Assembly (NCBI GenBank): GCA_902538565.1
Contig: CACBFQ010000001.1
Coordinates: forward strand, 62,001 to 126,000
Length of the DNA: 64,000 nucleotides
Direction of reading: 5' to 3'
DNA from: an uncultured Fidelibacterota bacterium
GTDB taxonomy: Bacteria; Fidelibacterota; Marinisomatia; Marinisomatales; Marinisomataceae
Below the pieces are notes generated by a model. The model saw only the letters and a list, made by a program, of their open reading frames with translations. It ran no database searches and was not told the DNA's origin. Below, in pieces: positions 17,471-26,740 of the stretch (position 1 is the first letter of the stretch; each line of letters starts with the position of its first letter). A program made the translations under genes and the position numbers.

Positions 17471-18855
17471 TTAATCCTAATAATTTTATTAAAAACATTT
17501 CTATCATCAATTTCTGACCTTACTAAAACTTCACCAGAAGGCAAAATAATACCAGATATTCCATTATTAGCGCTTTGAACGACCGGTACTCCTAATTCTA
17601 TTGAACGCAACTTTGCATGTTCAAAATGCTGATATGGCATAGCTTTACCAACATAAGAGTCATTAGTAATGACAAAAATTATTTCAGCTCCTTTGTTCAC
17701 CATTTTTTTTGCAATTTTGAAGCTGCTAGAATCATAACAAATTAAAATAGATGATTTAATGTCCCCAATTTGAAATGTATTAAAACTTTCTCCTGGAGTG
17801 AAACTTCCCATATCATCAAACTGATTAATTTTTGATAACCAGTTTTTAAAAAAAGGAACATATTCTGCAAATGGAACTAAAAAGATTTTTTGATAAGTAT
17901 CATAAAATCCATCTGGTCTTAAAAAAATTGCACTATTATAAACTTTAAGCTCATTTTTCAAATACATTCTTTGAGGAATACCAGTTATAAGAACTGAATC
18001 TTCAATTTTTTCCTGTAGTTTAATTCTTTCCTTTGAATCAGGAACAGCTAAGAATGATGTTAAAGCAGCTTCAGGCCAAACAATGACATCTGGATTTGAT
18101 TCTAAAGATTTCTCCAAAAGATCATTCATTATTTTTTTATTTCTATTTTTTAATTTTGGATTCCATTTTTCATCTGGATAAATCACAGGCTGTCCAATTG
18201 AAACATTAATCTGTTTTTTAAAATTTGTTGAATTATAATTTGAAATTAATGTTTGACCAATTACAGCGTTTATAAGTAAAGCTGATATAAAACTATAAAT
18301 ATATTTTCTTTGTTTTAATGAAATAAACTTATAAAAAAGAATATTCAGAAGGACAATAATAAATAAAGAAAGATCTTCGTGAATACTTACAATTTGAACC
18401 AATCTATTGTAACCTGTTTGACTAAGAGAAAAATTCAACCAAGGGGCAGCCAAGGGGCCGATATCTCTTAAATTTTCAATAAAAACCCAAATAAAAGGAA
18501 TTAATAATAACTGAATTTTATCTGATAATTTTCTTTTCTTAAAAAAATGTAGAATCAAACAAAATAAAACCCAATAAAATGAATAAAAAATGCATATGGC
18601 TAAATAAGAAATAATTGCAACTTGGACACTAGTTCCGGAATTTAGAGCTACCCAGTGTGTTATTATCGCATAGCTCGTAAAACCTGCTATATAGAAAAAT
18701 ATTATTTTTTCTGAAAGCTTAATTGATTTATCAAAAATATAAAATAGTGGAATCAAGAAAAACCACGCTAAAAAACCCAAATGAAACGGTGGAAATGAAA
18801 GACCTAACATTAGTCCACTCATTAAAGAAAACATTAAATTTTTTTTAGCTATCAA
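17467..18855 (-). CDS. lnt: apolipoprotein N-acyltransferase
   Basis: Inner-membrane enzyme adding the third acyl chain to lipoproteins, consistent with the lipoprotein signals seen on other proteins here. The 462 residues comprise five or six N-terminal membrane helices (to about 200), then a nitrilase-like periplasmic domain and a C-terminal region. The catalytic Glu lies in VWPEAAL, the lysine in QKIFLVPFAEYVPF (with the second essential Glu), and the nucleophile Cys in LICYDSSSF. E. coli Lnt has Cys-Tyr-Glu at the last site; here it is Cys-Tyr-Asp. It overlaps ruvX by 4 bp and truA by 4 bp. Confidence 0.92.
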   Translation of the reverse strand: MIAKKNLMFSLMSGLMLGLSFPPFHLGFLAWFFLIPLFYIFDKSIKLSEKIIFFYIAGFTSYAIITHWVALNSGTSVQVAIISYLAICIFYSFYWVLFCLILHFFKKRKLSDKIQLLLIPFIWVFIENLRDIGPLAAPWLNFSLSQTGYNRLVQIVSIHEDLSLFIIVLLNILFYKFISLKQRKYIYSFISALLINAVIGQTLISNYNSTNFKKQINVSIGQPVIYPDEKWNPKLKNRNKKIMNDLLEKSLESNPDVIVWPEAALTSFLAVPDSKERIKLQEKIEDSVLITGIPQRMYLKNELKVYNSAIFLRPDGFYDTYQKIFLVPFAEYVPFFKNWLSKINQFDDMGSFTPGESFNTFQIGDIKSSILICYDSSSFKIAKKMVNKGAEIIFVITNDSYVGKAMPYQHFEHAKLRSIELGVPVVQSANNGISGIILPSGEVLVRSEIDDRNVFNKIIRIK

Positions 18856-19268
18856 AAGGAACCTTTATCTAAAAATGATTGTAATATTATTGTTGATGCA
18901 ATTAAATCTATATGCTCTTTATTTTTTCCAGTCTTAATGTTCTGTTCATGCATAATCTTTTTTGCAGATTCGCTCGAAAGTCTTTCATCCTGAAGAAAAA
19001 CATTAAAATTTAAATTTTTAAGCTCTTCAAAAAAATCATCGACTAATTTTGTCATTTCATTTTTTTTATTATTCATATTTAATGGATAACCAATTACAAA
19101 AGATTTAACATCATTTTCAAATGCAATTTCTTTTAGCTTACTTAAAAGTTCTTCCCTTTTTTTATATTTGATTACTTTAAGTGGAATTGAAATAATCTTC
19201 GATGGATCTGAAATTGATAATCCTACTTTGGAAAGACCAAAATCTATACCTATTAATCTATCAGTCAT
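18852..19268 (-). CDS. ruvX: RuvX/YqgF pre-16S rRNA nuclease
   Basis: RNase H-fold nuclease implicated in 16S rRNA 5-prime end maturation. The 138-residue protein starts at ATG 19268 (MTDRLIGIDFGLSKVGLSISD); an upstream in-frame start at 19292 would only add residues inside relA/spoT and is rejected. The first catalytic Asp is in GIDFG, VIGYPLNM and QDERLSSESA follow as in the family, and the third acidic site is EHIDLIASTIILQ. It overlaps relA/spoT by 8 bp and lnt by 4 bp. Confidence 0.93.
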   Translation of the reverse strand: MTDRLIGIDFGLSKVGLSISDPSKIISIPLKVIKYKKREELLSKLKEIAFENDVKSFVIGYPLNMNNKKNEMTKLVDDFFEELKNLNFNVFLQDERLSSESAKKIMHEQNIKTGKNKEHIDLIASTIILQSFLDKGSF

Positions 19269-21423
19269 GTACACGCTCAACTGAATCAACATTTTTTAGT
19301 TTTTGAATGTCTTTTATCACAGAATTAAGCTTTGCTCTACTTTGAACTTTACAAATGATCCATATATTTGCAATGCCACCTTCAGTTACATCAGTTGATA
19401 CATCAACCATATTAACATTATTCTTTGAAATAATATTTGCAATTTCATTTAACATTCCAGCAGTATCTATGCAAGTTATATGAATCTTTGAACGAAAAGC
19501 CAAATTTTCTTTAGCATTCCAATTAACAGATACTAATCTGTCCTGCTTGGAAGTCAGAGAAGATAAATTTGTACAAGATAATTCATGTACAATTAATCCT
19601 CTACCTCTTGAAATATAACCTATAACATCATCTCCAGGTATTGGATTACAACATTTACCATAATTAACAACTAAGTTCTTTAAACCATCTAAATTAATTC
19701 CATCAACATCTGATCTTGCTGTGTCTACAAACTCGGTTTGATCAATTTCTTTTGGTAAATTTGTCTGCAAATCAGGGAAAATTTTTGGAATCACATCTTT
19801 TATAATTACTCCCCCTTTACCTATATCTGAAAGCATATTATTCGAAGTTTTAAAACCTGCTAACGCATACCCCTTTTTAAACTCATTTAACCTATCTAAA
19901 ATCTTTAATTTTCTTAAGGATTTCTCTAAAATCTCGTTTCCAATCTTAATACTTTCTTCAAGTTCAATTTTTCTCAAATATTTAGATATTTCATGTTTTG
20001 CTCTTGAGGTTTTGACAAACTTTAACCATCCACTGTTTGGAGTTTGATTTTTATTTGTTTCTATCTCAACTATATCTCCACTTTTTAAGCTGTAGCTTAG
20101 AGGAACTAGCTTCTTGTTAACTTTTGATCTAACTGTTGTAAAACCAAGACCTCCATGTATAGCAAATGCAAAATCTAATGGGGTTGAATTTATAGGGAGT
20201 TTTATCAAGTCTCCTTTTGGCGTAAAAACAAATATTTCGTCTTCAAACATATCTATTTTTAATAAATCCATTAATTCTTCAGGTTCTGAACTATCACTAT
20301 TAAGCATAGATAATAAATCTCTCAACCATGATACTTGTGAATCAAATTCTCCTATCTTATCATTGTCCTTATAAAGCCAATGTGCAGCAACACCAACTTC
20401 AGCAGTATTATCCATATCCTTTGTTCGAATCTGAAATTCTGTAAGCTTATTATCTTTAGTTAATACTGTTGTATGAATTGATTGATATCCATTGGTTTTT
20501 GGAGTAGCTATAAAATCTTTAAATCGATCTTGTAACGGAGGATAAATACTATGAATTACACCAAGAGCAAGATAACATTCCTCAATTTTATCAACTATGA
20601 TTCTTATTGCATACAAGTCATAGATATCTTCAAACTTTTTTCCTCTATTTTTAATTTTTCTATGAATGGATGAAATCGATTTATATCTACCGAAAATATT
20701 AGATTTAATTTTATAAGAACTTAGTTCGGTCTTTATTGGTCTTATTGCATTAGATAAAATATCCTCATTTAATCTAGTTGAGGTCTCAATTTTCTTTTTT
20801 ATACTATTAAAGGCTCTTAAATCTAAACATTTTAATGACAAATCTTCTAACTGCCATTTTAACTTTGCCATTCCCAATCTATGCGCTAAAGGCACAAATA
20901 TTTCTTTTGTTTCTAATGCAATTTCTTTTCTTTTATTTGAAGATAAATATTGAATTGTTTCCATATTGTTTAGTCTGTCAGCAAACTTAATAATGATTAC
21001 TCTCAAATCTCTTGCAAGAGAAAGAAATAATTTGGTGAAATTTTTGGCTTGTTTATGCTCTTTAGATCTAAAAGCAATATTTTCAACCTTTGTAACACCA
21101 TCAACAAGAGAAGCAACGTCTGAACCAAACTCTTCTTCGATATCAGATAATTTTACTTCAGTATCTTCAACAACATCATGTAATAAAGCACTTACAACAG
21201 TTGTATGATCCATATTCCAATCAATTAAAATATTAGCAACATCAATACAGTGACTTACAAAAGGAAGTCCAGACTTTCTTACTTGACCCTCATGCATTTT
21301 AATAGAATATTCAAGTGCATTTTCAACTTGCTTTCTGTTTTTTTTTACAGGAATTCTTTTTAGAAGAGCTTTACTTTTATTAGCAATAACCTCGTCATTA
21401 TTTTTAATAACATTACTGCTCAT
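19261..21423 (-). CDS. relA/spoT: bifunctional (p)ppGpp synthetase/hydrolase
   Basis: Long RSH alarmone enzyme of 720 residues. Order: HD hydrolase domain with metal residues H58 and the H82-D83 pair (LLHDVVEDTEV); synthetase domain (YDLYAIRIIV, ATPKTNGYQSIHTTVL, EFQIRT); TGS domain (VFTPKGDLIKLPINSTPLDFAF); helical and zinc-finger-like region (YGKCCNPIPGDDVIGYISRGRG); and a C-terminal ACT domain (AGMLNEIANIISKNNVNMVDVS). Both catalytic halves look intact, so it is probably the bifunctional Rel type. It sits 3 bp downstream of dnaB and overlaps ruvX. Confidence 0.95.
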   Translation of the reverse strand: MSSNVIKNNDEVIANKSKALLKRIPVKKNRKQVENALEYSIKMHEGQVRKSGLPFVSHCIDVANILIDWNMDHTTVVSALLHDVVEDTEVKLSDIEEEFGSDVASLVDGVTKVENIAFRSKEHKQAKNFTKLFLSLARDLRVIIIKFADRLNNMETIQYLSSNKRKEIALETKEIFVPLAHRLGMAKLKWQLEDLSLKCLDLRAFNSIKKKIETSTRLNEDILSNAIRPIKTELSSYKIKSNIFGRYKSISSIHRKIKNRGKKFEDIYDLYAIRIIVDKIEECYLALGVIHSIYPPLQDRFKDFIATPKTNGYQSIHTTVLTKDNKLTEFQIRTKDMDNTAEVGVAAHWLYKDNDKIGEFDSQVSWLRDLLSMLNSDSSEPEELMDLLKIDMFEDEIFVFTPKGDLIKLPINSTPLDFAFAIHGGLGFTTVRSKVNKKLVPLSYSLKSGDIVEIETNKNQTPNSGWLKFVKTSRAKHEISKYLRKIELEESIKIGNEILEKSLRKLKILDRLNEFKKGYALAGFKTSNNMLSDIGKGGVIIKDVIPKIFPDLQTNLPKEIDQTEFVDTARSDVDGINLDGLKNLVVNYGKCCNPIPGDDVIGYISRGRGLIVHELSCTNLSSLTSKQDRLVSVNWNAKENLAFRSKIHITCIDTAGMLNEIANIISKNNVNMVDVSTDVTEGGIANIWIICKVQSRAKLNSVIKDIQKLKNVDSVERVHD

Positions 21424-21426
21424 ATT

Positions 21427-22770
21427 TTAAAACTCTTGATGATTATCAAATCTTGCATACGTATCTATAAACGTTGCAGTGACTCTTCCAGTTGGACCAT
21501 TTCTTTGTTTTGCTACAATTAAATAAGCAAGACCTTTCAAATCTTGATCTTCTTTATCGTATACTGCTGGTCTGTAAAGGAATATTACTACATCAGCATC
21601 TTGTTCTATTGCACCACTTTCTCTTAAATCTGAAAGTATTGGCTCTTTTTTTGTTCTTTGCTCTACTGCTCTAGAAAGCTGTGAAAGCGCAATTACTGGA
21701 ATATCTAATTCTTTAGCTAAAGCTTTAAGAGATTGAGTAATTTGTGAAATTTCATTCTGTCTATTCTCAGAATTTTTTGGACCTTGCATTAGCTGTAAGT
21801 AATCAACAATAAGCAGTTCTATATTTCTTTCTCTTTTTAATCTTCTAGCTCTTGATCTTAGATCTAATATTGACAATGCTGGTGTATCATCTATGTAAAG
21901 AGGAGCTTGAGCAAGTTTTCCTGAAGCAATATTAATATTTTTCCATTTTATATTTGGACTTCCTCTTCTTACAAGAGCATTATCTACTCTAGCTTCAGAC
22001 GTTAATAATCTTTGTCCAAGTTGATCACTTGACATTTCTAAACTAAATATTGCAGTTGAAGATTTATTTTCAATTGCTGCATTTCTAGCAATAGTCAATG
22101 CCAAAGCAGTTTTTCCCATAGATGGCCTTCCTGCTAAAATAATTAAATCACCGTTCTGAAACCCTGCGGTCAACTTGTCTAAATCAATAATACCTGATGG
22201 GACTCCAATTATTGATCCTGGATTTGCAGCCATATTTTCTATTCTCTTAACTGTACTTGAAAGAATTGGTTCAATATGTTGATAAATTTTTGAATCTTTC
22301 TGTTCCGTTAAACTAAAAATTGACTGTTCAGCTTCATCTAGAATTGATCCAACAGAATCTCCAGCATCTAAAGCTTTTTTAGAAATTTGATGTGAAGTAG
22401 TAATCAAGTCTCTTAACATACCCTTTTCTTTAACGATTTCAGCATAAGTTTCGACTCTTGCAGACGTTGGCACTTTATCAACTAAGCCTGTTAAATAATA
22501 AATTCCTCCGACTGATTTCAAGTTTTTACCTTTTTTAAGTTCATCGGATACAGAAACTGTATCAATAGGATCGCTATTGTTCATTAAAATTAGCATAGCT
22601 TCAAAGATTTTTTTATGAGAATCTTTATAAAAATAATGACTTGAACCTAAGATGCTTATAGCCTTATTTGCAGCATCTTCATCGATCATTATTGATCCCA
22701 ATACTGCTTCTTCAGCTTCAAGCGCTTGAGGTTGTAAATTTAAACCTTCAGTTTTTTTATTTTCAGCCAT
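21427..22770 (-). CDS. dnaB: replicative DNA helicase
   Basis: Hexameric helicase at the replication fork. The 447 residues split into an N-terminal DnaG-contacting domain (PQALEAEEAVLGSIMID) and a RecA-type motor with Walker A ILAGRPSMGKTALAL, Walker B LLIVDYLQLM, and the arginine-finger region LSQLSRAVEQR and LSDLRESGAIEQDAD. No intein is present. A perfect DnaA-box-like nonamer lies 7 bp upstream of the start (22777-22785). The next gene, relA/spoT, follows after 3 bp. Confidence 0.96.
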   Translation of the reverse strand: MAENKKTEGLNLQPQALEAEEAVLGSIMIDEDAANKAISILGSSHYFYKDSHKKIFEAMLILMNNSDPIDTVSVSDELKKGKNLKSVGGIYYLTGLVDKVPTSARVETYAEIVKEKGMLRDLITTSHQISKKALDAGDSVGSILDEAEQSIFSLTEQKDSKIYQHIEPILSSTVKRIENMAANPGSIIGVPSGIIDLDKLTAGFQNGDLIILAGRPSMGKTALALTIARNAAIENKSSTAIFSLEMSSDQLGQRLLTSEARVDNALVRRGSPNIKWKNINIASGKLAQAPLYIDDTPALSILDLRSRARRLKRERNIELLIVDYLQLMQGPKNSENRQNEISQITQSLKALAKELDIPVIALSQLSRAVEQRTKKEPILSDLRESGAIEQDADVVIFLYRPAVYDKEDQDLKGLAYLIVAKQRNGPTGRVTATFIDTYARFDNHQEF

Positions 22771-22776
22771 TTTTAT

Positions 22777-22785
22777 TTATCCACA
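22777..22785. promoter_or_regulatory. DnaA-box-like nonamer upstream of dnaB
   Basis: The plus strand reads TTATCCACA, identical to the strong DnaA-box consensus, 7 bases upstream of the dnaB ATG. A single copy was seen in this leader. In AT-rich DNA about one chance match per window this size is expected, so its placement before a replication gene is suggestive only. Confidence 0.3.
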
Positions 22786-22848
22786 CTCTTTCAACAATTG
22801 AAATTTTATTTTTTAATAGATTAATGATGTTTTAATAATCTGACAAGC

Positions 22849-22869
22849 TAATCCTTGATAATAGGATTA
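22849..22869 (-). other. short inverted repeat after ung
   Basis: Perfect 7-bp arms TAATCCT (22849-22855) and AGGATTA (22863-22869) around a 7-base loop; the ung stop codon is part of one arm. On the transcribed strand no T-run follows, so it could be a weak processing or attenuation hairpin rather than an intrinsic terminator. The rest of the ung-dnaB spacer (22771-22866) shows only AT-rich sequence and the DnaA-like site. Confidence 0.35.
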
Positions 22870-23640
22870 TTTATTTAATTTCCAATTAATAGGTCTAATG
22901 TTTTTAGACTTTAAAAACTTATTAGTCTTAGAAAATGGATTTGATCCAAAAAATCCTCTATGAGCTGATAGAGGTGAAGGATGAACTGAAGTAATTATAT
23001 AATGCTTAGATGTGTCAATTACATTTTCAATTGAGTGCGCTTGCTTACCCCATAAAATGAAAACTATGTTTTCTAATTCAGATGAAACTATTTCGATTGC
23101 CTTCTTTGTAAAGATCTCCCATCCCAAGTCTTTATGAGAATTTGCATTATCTTTTTCTACAGTTAAGACGGTATTTAAAAGCAAAACTCCTTGATCAGCC
23201 CATGATTGTAAATTTCCTGAATTAGGAATTGGTATATTTAGATCAGATTCTAGTTCTTTAAAAATATTCAAGAGCGACGGTGGAATTGCAATACCATCAT
23301 TTACGCTAAACGACAAACCGTTTGCCTGACCTTGACCGTGATATGGGTCCTGTCCAATTATTACCACCTTTACATTGTTTAAATGTGTCGAATTGAAAGC
23401 ATTAAACATTAAGGAAGGTTTTGGATAAATAATTTTATTTTTGTAAAAATTTCTAACCTTAGCAGAAAGCTCTATCCAATACTTTTTTTCAAATTCTTCC
23501 TTGAGTTCAGAATACCATGAATCATGAATCTTAACTTTTTTTTGGATATTTAATTGTGAGAGTTGGTTGAGATATATCTCGTTACCGAACAACTGCTTAT
23601 TTTGATTGATAAATGTCTTTTTTAAAGATTTAGTGCTCAA
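22867..23640 (-). CDS. ung: uracil-DNA glycosylase
   Basis: Family 1 UDG that removes uracil from DNA; dut elsewhere in the window limits uracil incorporation. Catalytic motif GQDPYHGQGQANGLSFSV with the water-activating Asp, LLLNTVLTVE, and HPSPLSAHRGFFG are all present. No ATG lies near the expected start. The open frame reaches a GTG at 23673, 44 bp into rpoZ; the TTG at 23640, overlapping the rpoZ stop by 11 bp, is chosen here. Either choice leaves about 40 residues more than a typical Ung before the conserved HDSWYSEL, so the N-terminus is uncertain. Confidence 0.94.
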   Translation of the reverse strand: MSTKSLKKTFINQNKQLFGNEIYLNQLSQLNIQKKVKIHDSWYSELKEEFEKKYWIELSAKVRNFYKNKIIYPKPSLMFNAFNSTHLNNVKVVIIGQDPYHGQGQANGLSFSVNDGIAIPPSLLNIFKELESDLNIPIPNSGNLQSWADQGVLLLNTVLTVEKDNANSHKDLGWEIFTKKAIEIVSSELENIVFILWGKQAHSIENVIDTSKHYIITSVHPSPLSAHRGFFGSNPFSKTNKFLKSKNIRPINWKLNK

Positions 23641-23917
23641 TTGATTCTTCGGTCTTATTCCAATCAATATCACCGTCTAAGAACTCATCTAAGGCAACAG
23701 AGGTGACTTTTTCTTCATTGTCAAAATCAATATTTTCCCTAATAACGGGCTCTGCAAGAATACCATCTTCAGAAATTTCTTCATTTTCATCAATCATTTG
23801 CTTAACAATTCTATCTTGAAGAATTTGTTTTGCTCTTTTTGATGAGACAACAACAGCTTCATAAATATCATCTGTCTTTTTTAAAAGCTTGCTAAACGAA
23901 ATTGGGTCTACAGCCAT
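23630..23917 (-). CDS. rpoZ: RNA polymerase omega subunit
   Basis: 95-residue small acidic protein. The position directly after gmk in the yicC-gmk-rpoZ order, which is common in bacteria, and the core helix VVVSSKRAKQILQ (A-x-R-A-x-Q/R pattern) support RpoZ. Omega helps fold and stabilise beta-prime and in some bacteria mediates ppGpp binding, relevant because relA/spoT is nearby. The acidic C-terminal half (residues 45-95) is family-variable. Confidence 0.87.
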   Translation of the reverse strand: MAVDPISFSKLLKKTDDIYEAVVVSSKRAKQILQDRIVKQMIDENEEISEDGILAEPVIRENIDFDNEEKVTSVALDEFLDGDIDWNKTEESIEH

Positions 23918-23918
23918 T

Positions 23919-24479
23919 TTAATCCTCTTTTTTGTGTCTATTTATAATTTCTTTAATTTTTTCAAACGTGGTTTCGAAGTTATCATTAATAAGATTATAG
24001 TCAAATTCTTTTTTTAAGTTATCCTCTTCTTCAAACCTGCTTAATCTTTTATTAATTTCATCTTCAGTTTCAGTTGATCTTAAAACTAATCTTTTTCTTA
24101 GTTCTTCCATATTAGGAGGTGATAAAAAAATCGATATAGTATTGCTTGGATAATAGTTCATTAAACTAACTGCCCCATTGACATCTAGCTCAAAAAATAA
24201 ATGCTTATTATTATCAATATACTGTTCCAAGCTTCTTAATGTAGTGCCATATAAATCTCCGTGAACATTTTCATGTTCAAGAAATAGTTTTTCTTCAATC
24301 ATTTTTTCAAATTGTTCTTTTTTTATAAAATTATAGTGGACACCATCAATTTCATACTTTCTTTTATTTCTAGTTGTATATGAAACAGAAATTTCAATGT
24401 TCAAATCTCTTGAAAGTAATTCTAACAAAGTAGTTTTACCTGAGCCTGATGATCCGGAAATAATGATAAAATTTTTCAT
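23919..24479 (-). CDS. gmk: guanylate kinase
   Basis: Phosphorylates GMP to GDP with ATP. The 186-residue protein has the P-loop SGSSGSGKTTLL at residues 8-19, the GMP-binding segment SYTTRNKRKYEIDGVHYNFI, and the lid/LID region LVLRSTETEDEINKRL. One base separates it from rpoZ, and its start overlaps the yicC stop by 4 bp. Confidence 0.96.
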   Translation of the reverse strand: MKNFIIISGSSGSGKTTLLELLSRDLNIEISVSYTTRNKRKYEIDGVHYNFIKKEQFEKMIEEKLFLEHENVHGDLYGTTLRSLEQYIDNNKHLFFELDVNGAVSLMNYYPSNTISIFLSPPNMEELRKRLVLRSTETEDEINKRLSRFEEEDNLKKEFDYNLINDNFETTFEKIKEIINRHKKED

Positions 24480-25276
24480 AAAATATTTCCTATTTGCTCT
24501 CTTAATTTTTCAGCTTGCATTTTTAAGCTTATTGCATGCTTAGATACTCTTTTATCTAAAAACTTAGATAATATTGTATTAGACTCTCTATTGATTTCCT
24601 GTAAAATGAAATTAATTTTTTTTCCAGATAATTGCTTTGATTTAATTGATTGAGATATCTGACTTAAATGACTATTAATTCTATCAATCTCTTCTGAAAT
24701 ATCAATCTTTTCTATCTCATCAATTACGTCATTATTTGACTTTAAATTTATTTTACTTGCATGTACTTTTTCTTGAATTTTTTCAATCTTCAATAAATCT
24801 TTTTTAGCTATATCCAAATACCCATAAAATTCTTTTTCTATTATAGCTCCTTCTTTATTGCGCATATCAATCAATTCTTTTGTTGCAATTTTTAATGATG
24901 AGAAAATCTTTTTTTGAATTGAATTACTATGAGGTACATAACTTAAAATATCATTATTTCTTAGTAATTGGCTGTAATTCAAATCAATATCGTACTTTTT
25001 TTCAATTTCTTTATATGCTTTTAAAACACTCGATGTTTTTTGACTATTAAATTTGAAAGTATCTTTTGAATCTACTTTTATAAACAATGTAACTGAACCT
25101 CTCAATAATTGTTTTTTTAAATAGTTTCTAATCTTGTATTCAAGTGGACCAGATAAATCAAAAGATTTTGTGTTTAATTCGAAATACCTTGAGTTAAAAG
25201 ATTTTAATTCAATATTTATTGAAAGTCTGGAATCCTCGTAACTCGAAGAACCAAAGCCTGTCATACTAACTAACAT
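24476..25276 (-). CDS. yicC: YicC family endoribonuclease
   Basis: 266-residue protein with the characteristic start MLVSMTGFGSSSYED and NIELKSFNSRYFEL, and the C-terminal GKKINFILQEINRESNTILSK helical motif. E. coli YicC is reported as an endoribonuclease that acts on RyhB and other RNAs; family members precede gmk almost universally, as here. It overlaps the MFS transporter gene by 7 bp. Confidence 0.93.
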   Translation of the reverse strand: MLVSMTGFGSSSYEDSRLSINIELKSFNSRYFELNTKSFDLSGPLEYKIRNYLKKQLLRGSVTLFIKVDSKDTFKFNSQKTSSVLKAYKEIEKKYDIDLNYSQLLRNNDILSYVPHSNSIQKKIFSSLKIATKELIDMRNKEGAIIEKEFYGYLDIAKKDLLKIEKIQEKVHASKINLKSNNDVIDEIEKIDISEEIDRINSHLSQISQSIKSKQLSGKKINFILQEINRESNTILSKFLDKRVSKHAISLKMQAEKLREQIGNIL

Positions 25277-26415
25277 TGTGCTTCAACCTTTCTTTTCATA
25301 TTCAATAAATAAAGTAATAATACTCCAACAGGAAACAGTAGTGAAAATATAGGGAAAATTAATTTAAAACTATAGTTATCTGCTATTAATCCTCCTAAAA
25401 ATGCTGCTAAACCTGAAAGACCAAACATTAAGAAAAAGTTTAAACCAAAAACGACTGATCTTATCCTTAATGGAGTAATGTCTTTAATTATGGAATTAAT
25501 TAATGGTTGAATTGAGTACATAATAATTGCCAAAAGAACTGAAACAATTACAATCAATGTTTTTCCGACAAATATTATTGATATAAATAAAGGAAGAAGT
25601 AGGAGAAAAACTGCTGACAATAATTTAATTCTATCAAACTTATCTCCAAGATATCCTGAAAGAATTTGTCCTAAAAAACCTGTTAACATAATTGCTGATA
25701 CAATAGAATTTGCGTTTGAGCCAAAATCTAAATTAAACACTGAAGGAATAAATGTATTAAATACTGTAAATGATAAACCTACAACGAAAGAAATTAGGAA
25801 AAAAATTGATAAAATTGAGTTCTGTTTTTTATCGTTAAAGTCATTTAGGCTAATAATGTCCATTTTTTCAGTATTTGGGATAAACTTCATTGAAAGAGGC
25901 AATAAAAAAGCATTTAAAATTGCAGTGATAATAAATGCATAATGCCAACTAAAATACAATAAAGAAAAATATGATATTAGAGGACCTAAAGAAACACCAA
26001 TTGATCCAAAGACTCCATGAAATGCATTTGCCTTTGCAATATTTTTGTCGAAAGTTTCTGAAATTAATGTTAGAGAAACAGGATGATGAATACTTGCGAA
26101 AAGTCCCAAAAGAATACTGCTTAGCGAAAACATTAGAACACTATTTGAAACACTCACTAAAAGCGCAGAAAATAAAATTCCCAATTGAGAAAATACTATT
26201 AATTTTTTTGGTCCGTGCTTATTGTACAAAAAGGACATTGGAAGGGAGCCAACACCAAAAAAGAAACTCACAATACCAAATATTAGCCCTACTTCGGCTG
26301 CATTTAAAGAAAAAAAATCAATTAAATTTATATACATACTTGGAATCAACATCATAATGATGTGATTTGACATGTGAGATAAACTTAAAACAAATAGAAT
26401 GGATCTAGAAGGCAA
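25270..26415 (-). CDS. MFS transporter, fosmidomycin-resistance-like
   Basis: 381-residue inner-membrane protein with twelve predicted helices. The region SLSHMSNHIIMMLIPSMY near the start, the loop-2 motif with NKHGPKKL and the ASIHHPVSLTLIS segment in helix 5 recall the Fsr (fosmidomycin resistance) group of the major facilitator superfamily. A central cytoplasmic loop splits two six-helix halves (about 185-205). The substrate is unknown; its insertion between rplS and yicC gives no hint. ispG of the fosmidomycin-targeted MEP pathway is in this window, but no link can be claimed. Confidence 0.8.
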   Translation of the reverse strand: MPSRSILFVLSLSHMSNHIIMMLIPSMYINLIDFFSLNAAEVGLIFGIVSFFFGVGSLPMSFLYNKHGPKKLIVFSQLGILFSALLVSVSNSVLMFSLSSILLGLFASIHHPVSLTLISETFDKNIAKANAFHGVFGSIGVSLGPLISYFSLLYFSWHYAFIITAILNAFLLPLSMKFIPNTEKMDIISLNDFNDKKQNSILSIFFLISFVVGLSFTVFNTFIPSVFNLDFGSNANSIVSAIMLTGFLGQILSGYLGDKFDRIKLLSAVFLLLLPLFISIIFVGKTLIVIVSVLLAIIMYSIQPLINSIIKDITPLRIRSVVFGLNFFLMFGLSGLAAFLGGLIADNYSFKLIFPIFSLLFPVGVLLLYLLNMKRKVEAQC

Positions 26416-26418
26416 GCT

Positions 26419-26739
26419 TTACTTCTTTTCTGCAAGACGAGCAGCTTTACCAGACAATCCACGTAAATAGTACAATTTAGCTCTTCTTACTTTATTTACT
26501 CTATCAACTTTTATAGATGCTATTGATGGAGAATGAAGTGGAAAAATTCTTTCGACTCCAATACCATTAGAAATTTTTCTTACAGTAATTGTTTCAGCGA
26601 TACCGGACCCCTTACGAGCAATAACAGTACCTTTATATAACTGCTGTCTTACTTTTTGACCTTCTCTAACATTAACGTAGATTGAAAGGACATCTCCTGC
26701 TTTAAAATTTGGTATATCTTCTCTTAATGTATTACTCAT
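26419..26739 (-). CDS. rplS: 50S ribosomal protein L19
   Basis: 106-residue ribosomal protein at the 30S-50S interface. Family motifs seen: [55 protein letters not shown] and the C-terminal [18 protein letters not shown]. It follows trmD by 1 bp, as in the conserved rpsP-(rimM)-trmD-rplS operon. Confidence 0.97.
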   Translation of the reverse strand: MSNTLREDIPNFKAGDVLSIYVNVREGQKVRQQLYKGTVIARKGSGIAETITVRKISNGIGVERIFPLHSPSIASIKVDRVNKVRRAKLYYLRGLSGKAARLAEKK

Positions 26740-26740
26740 T

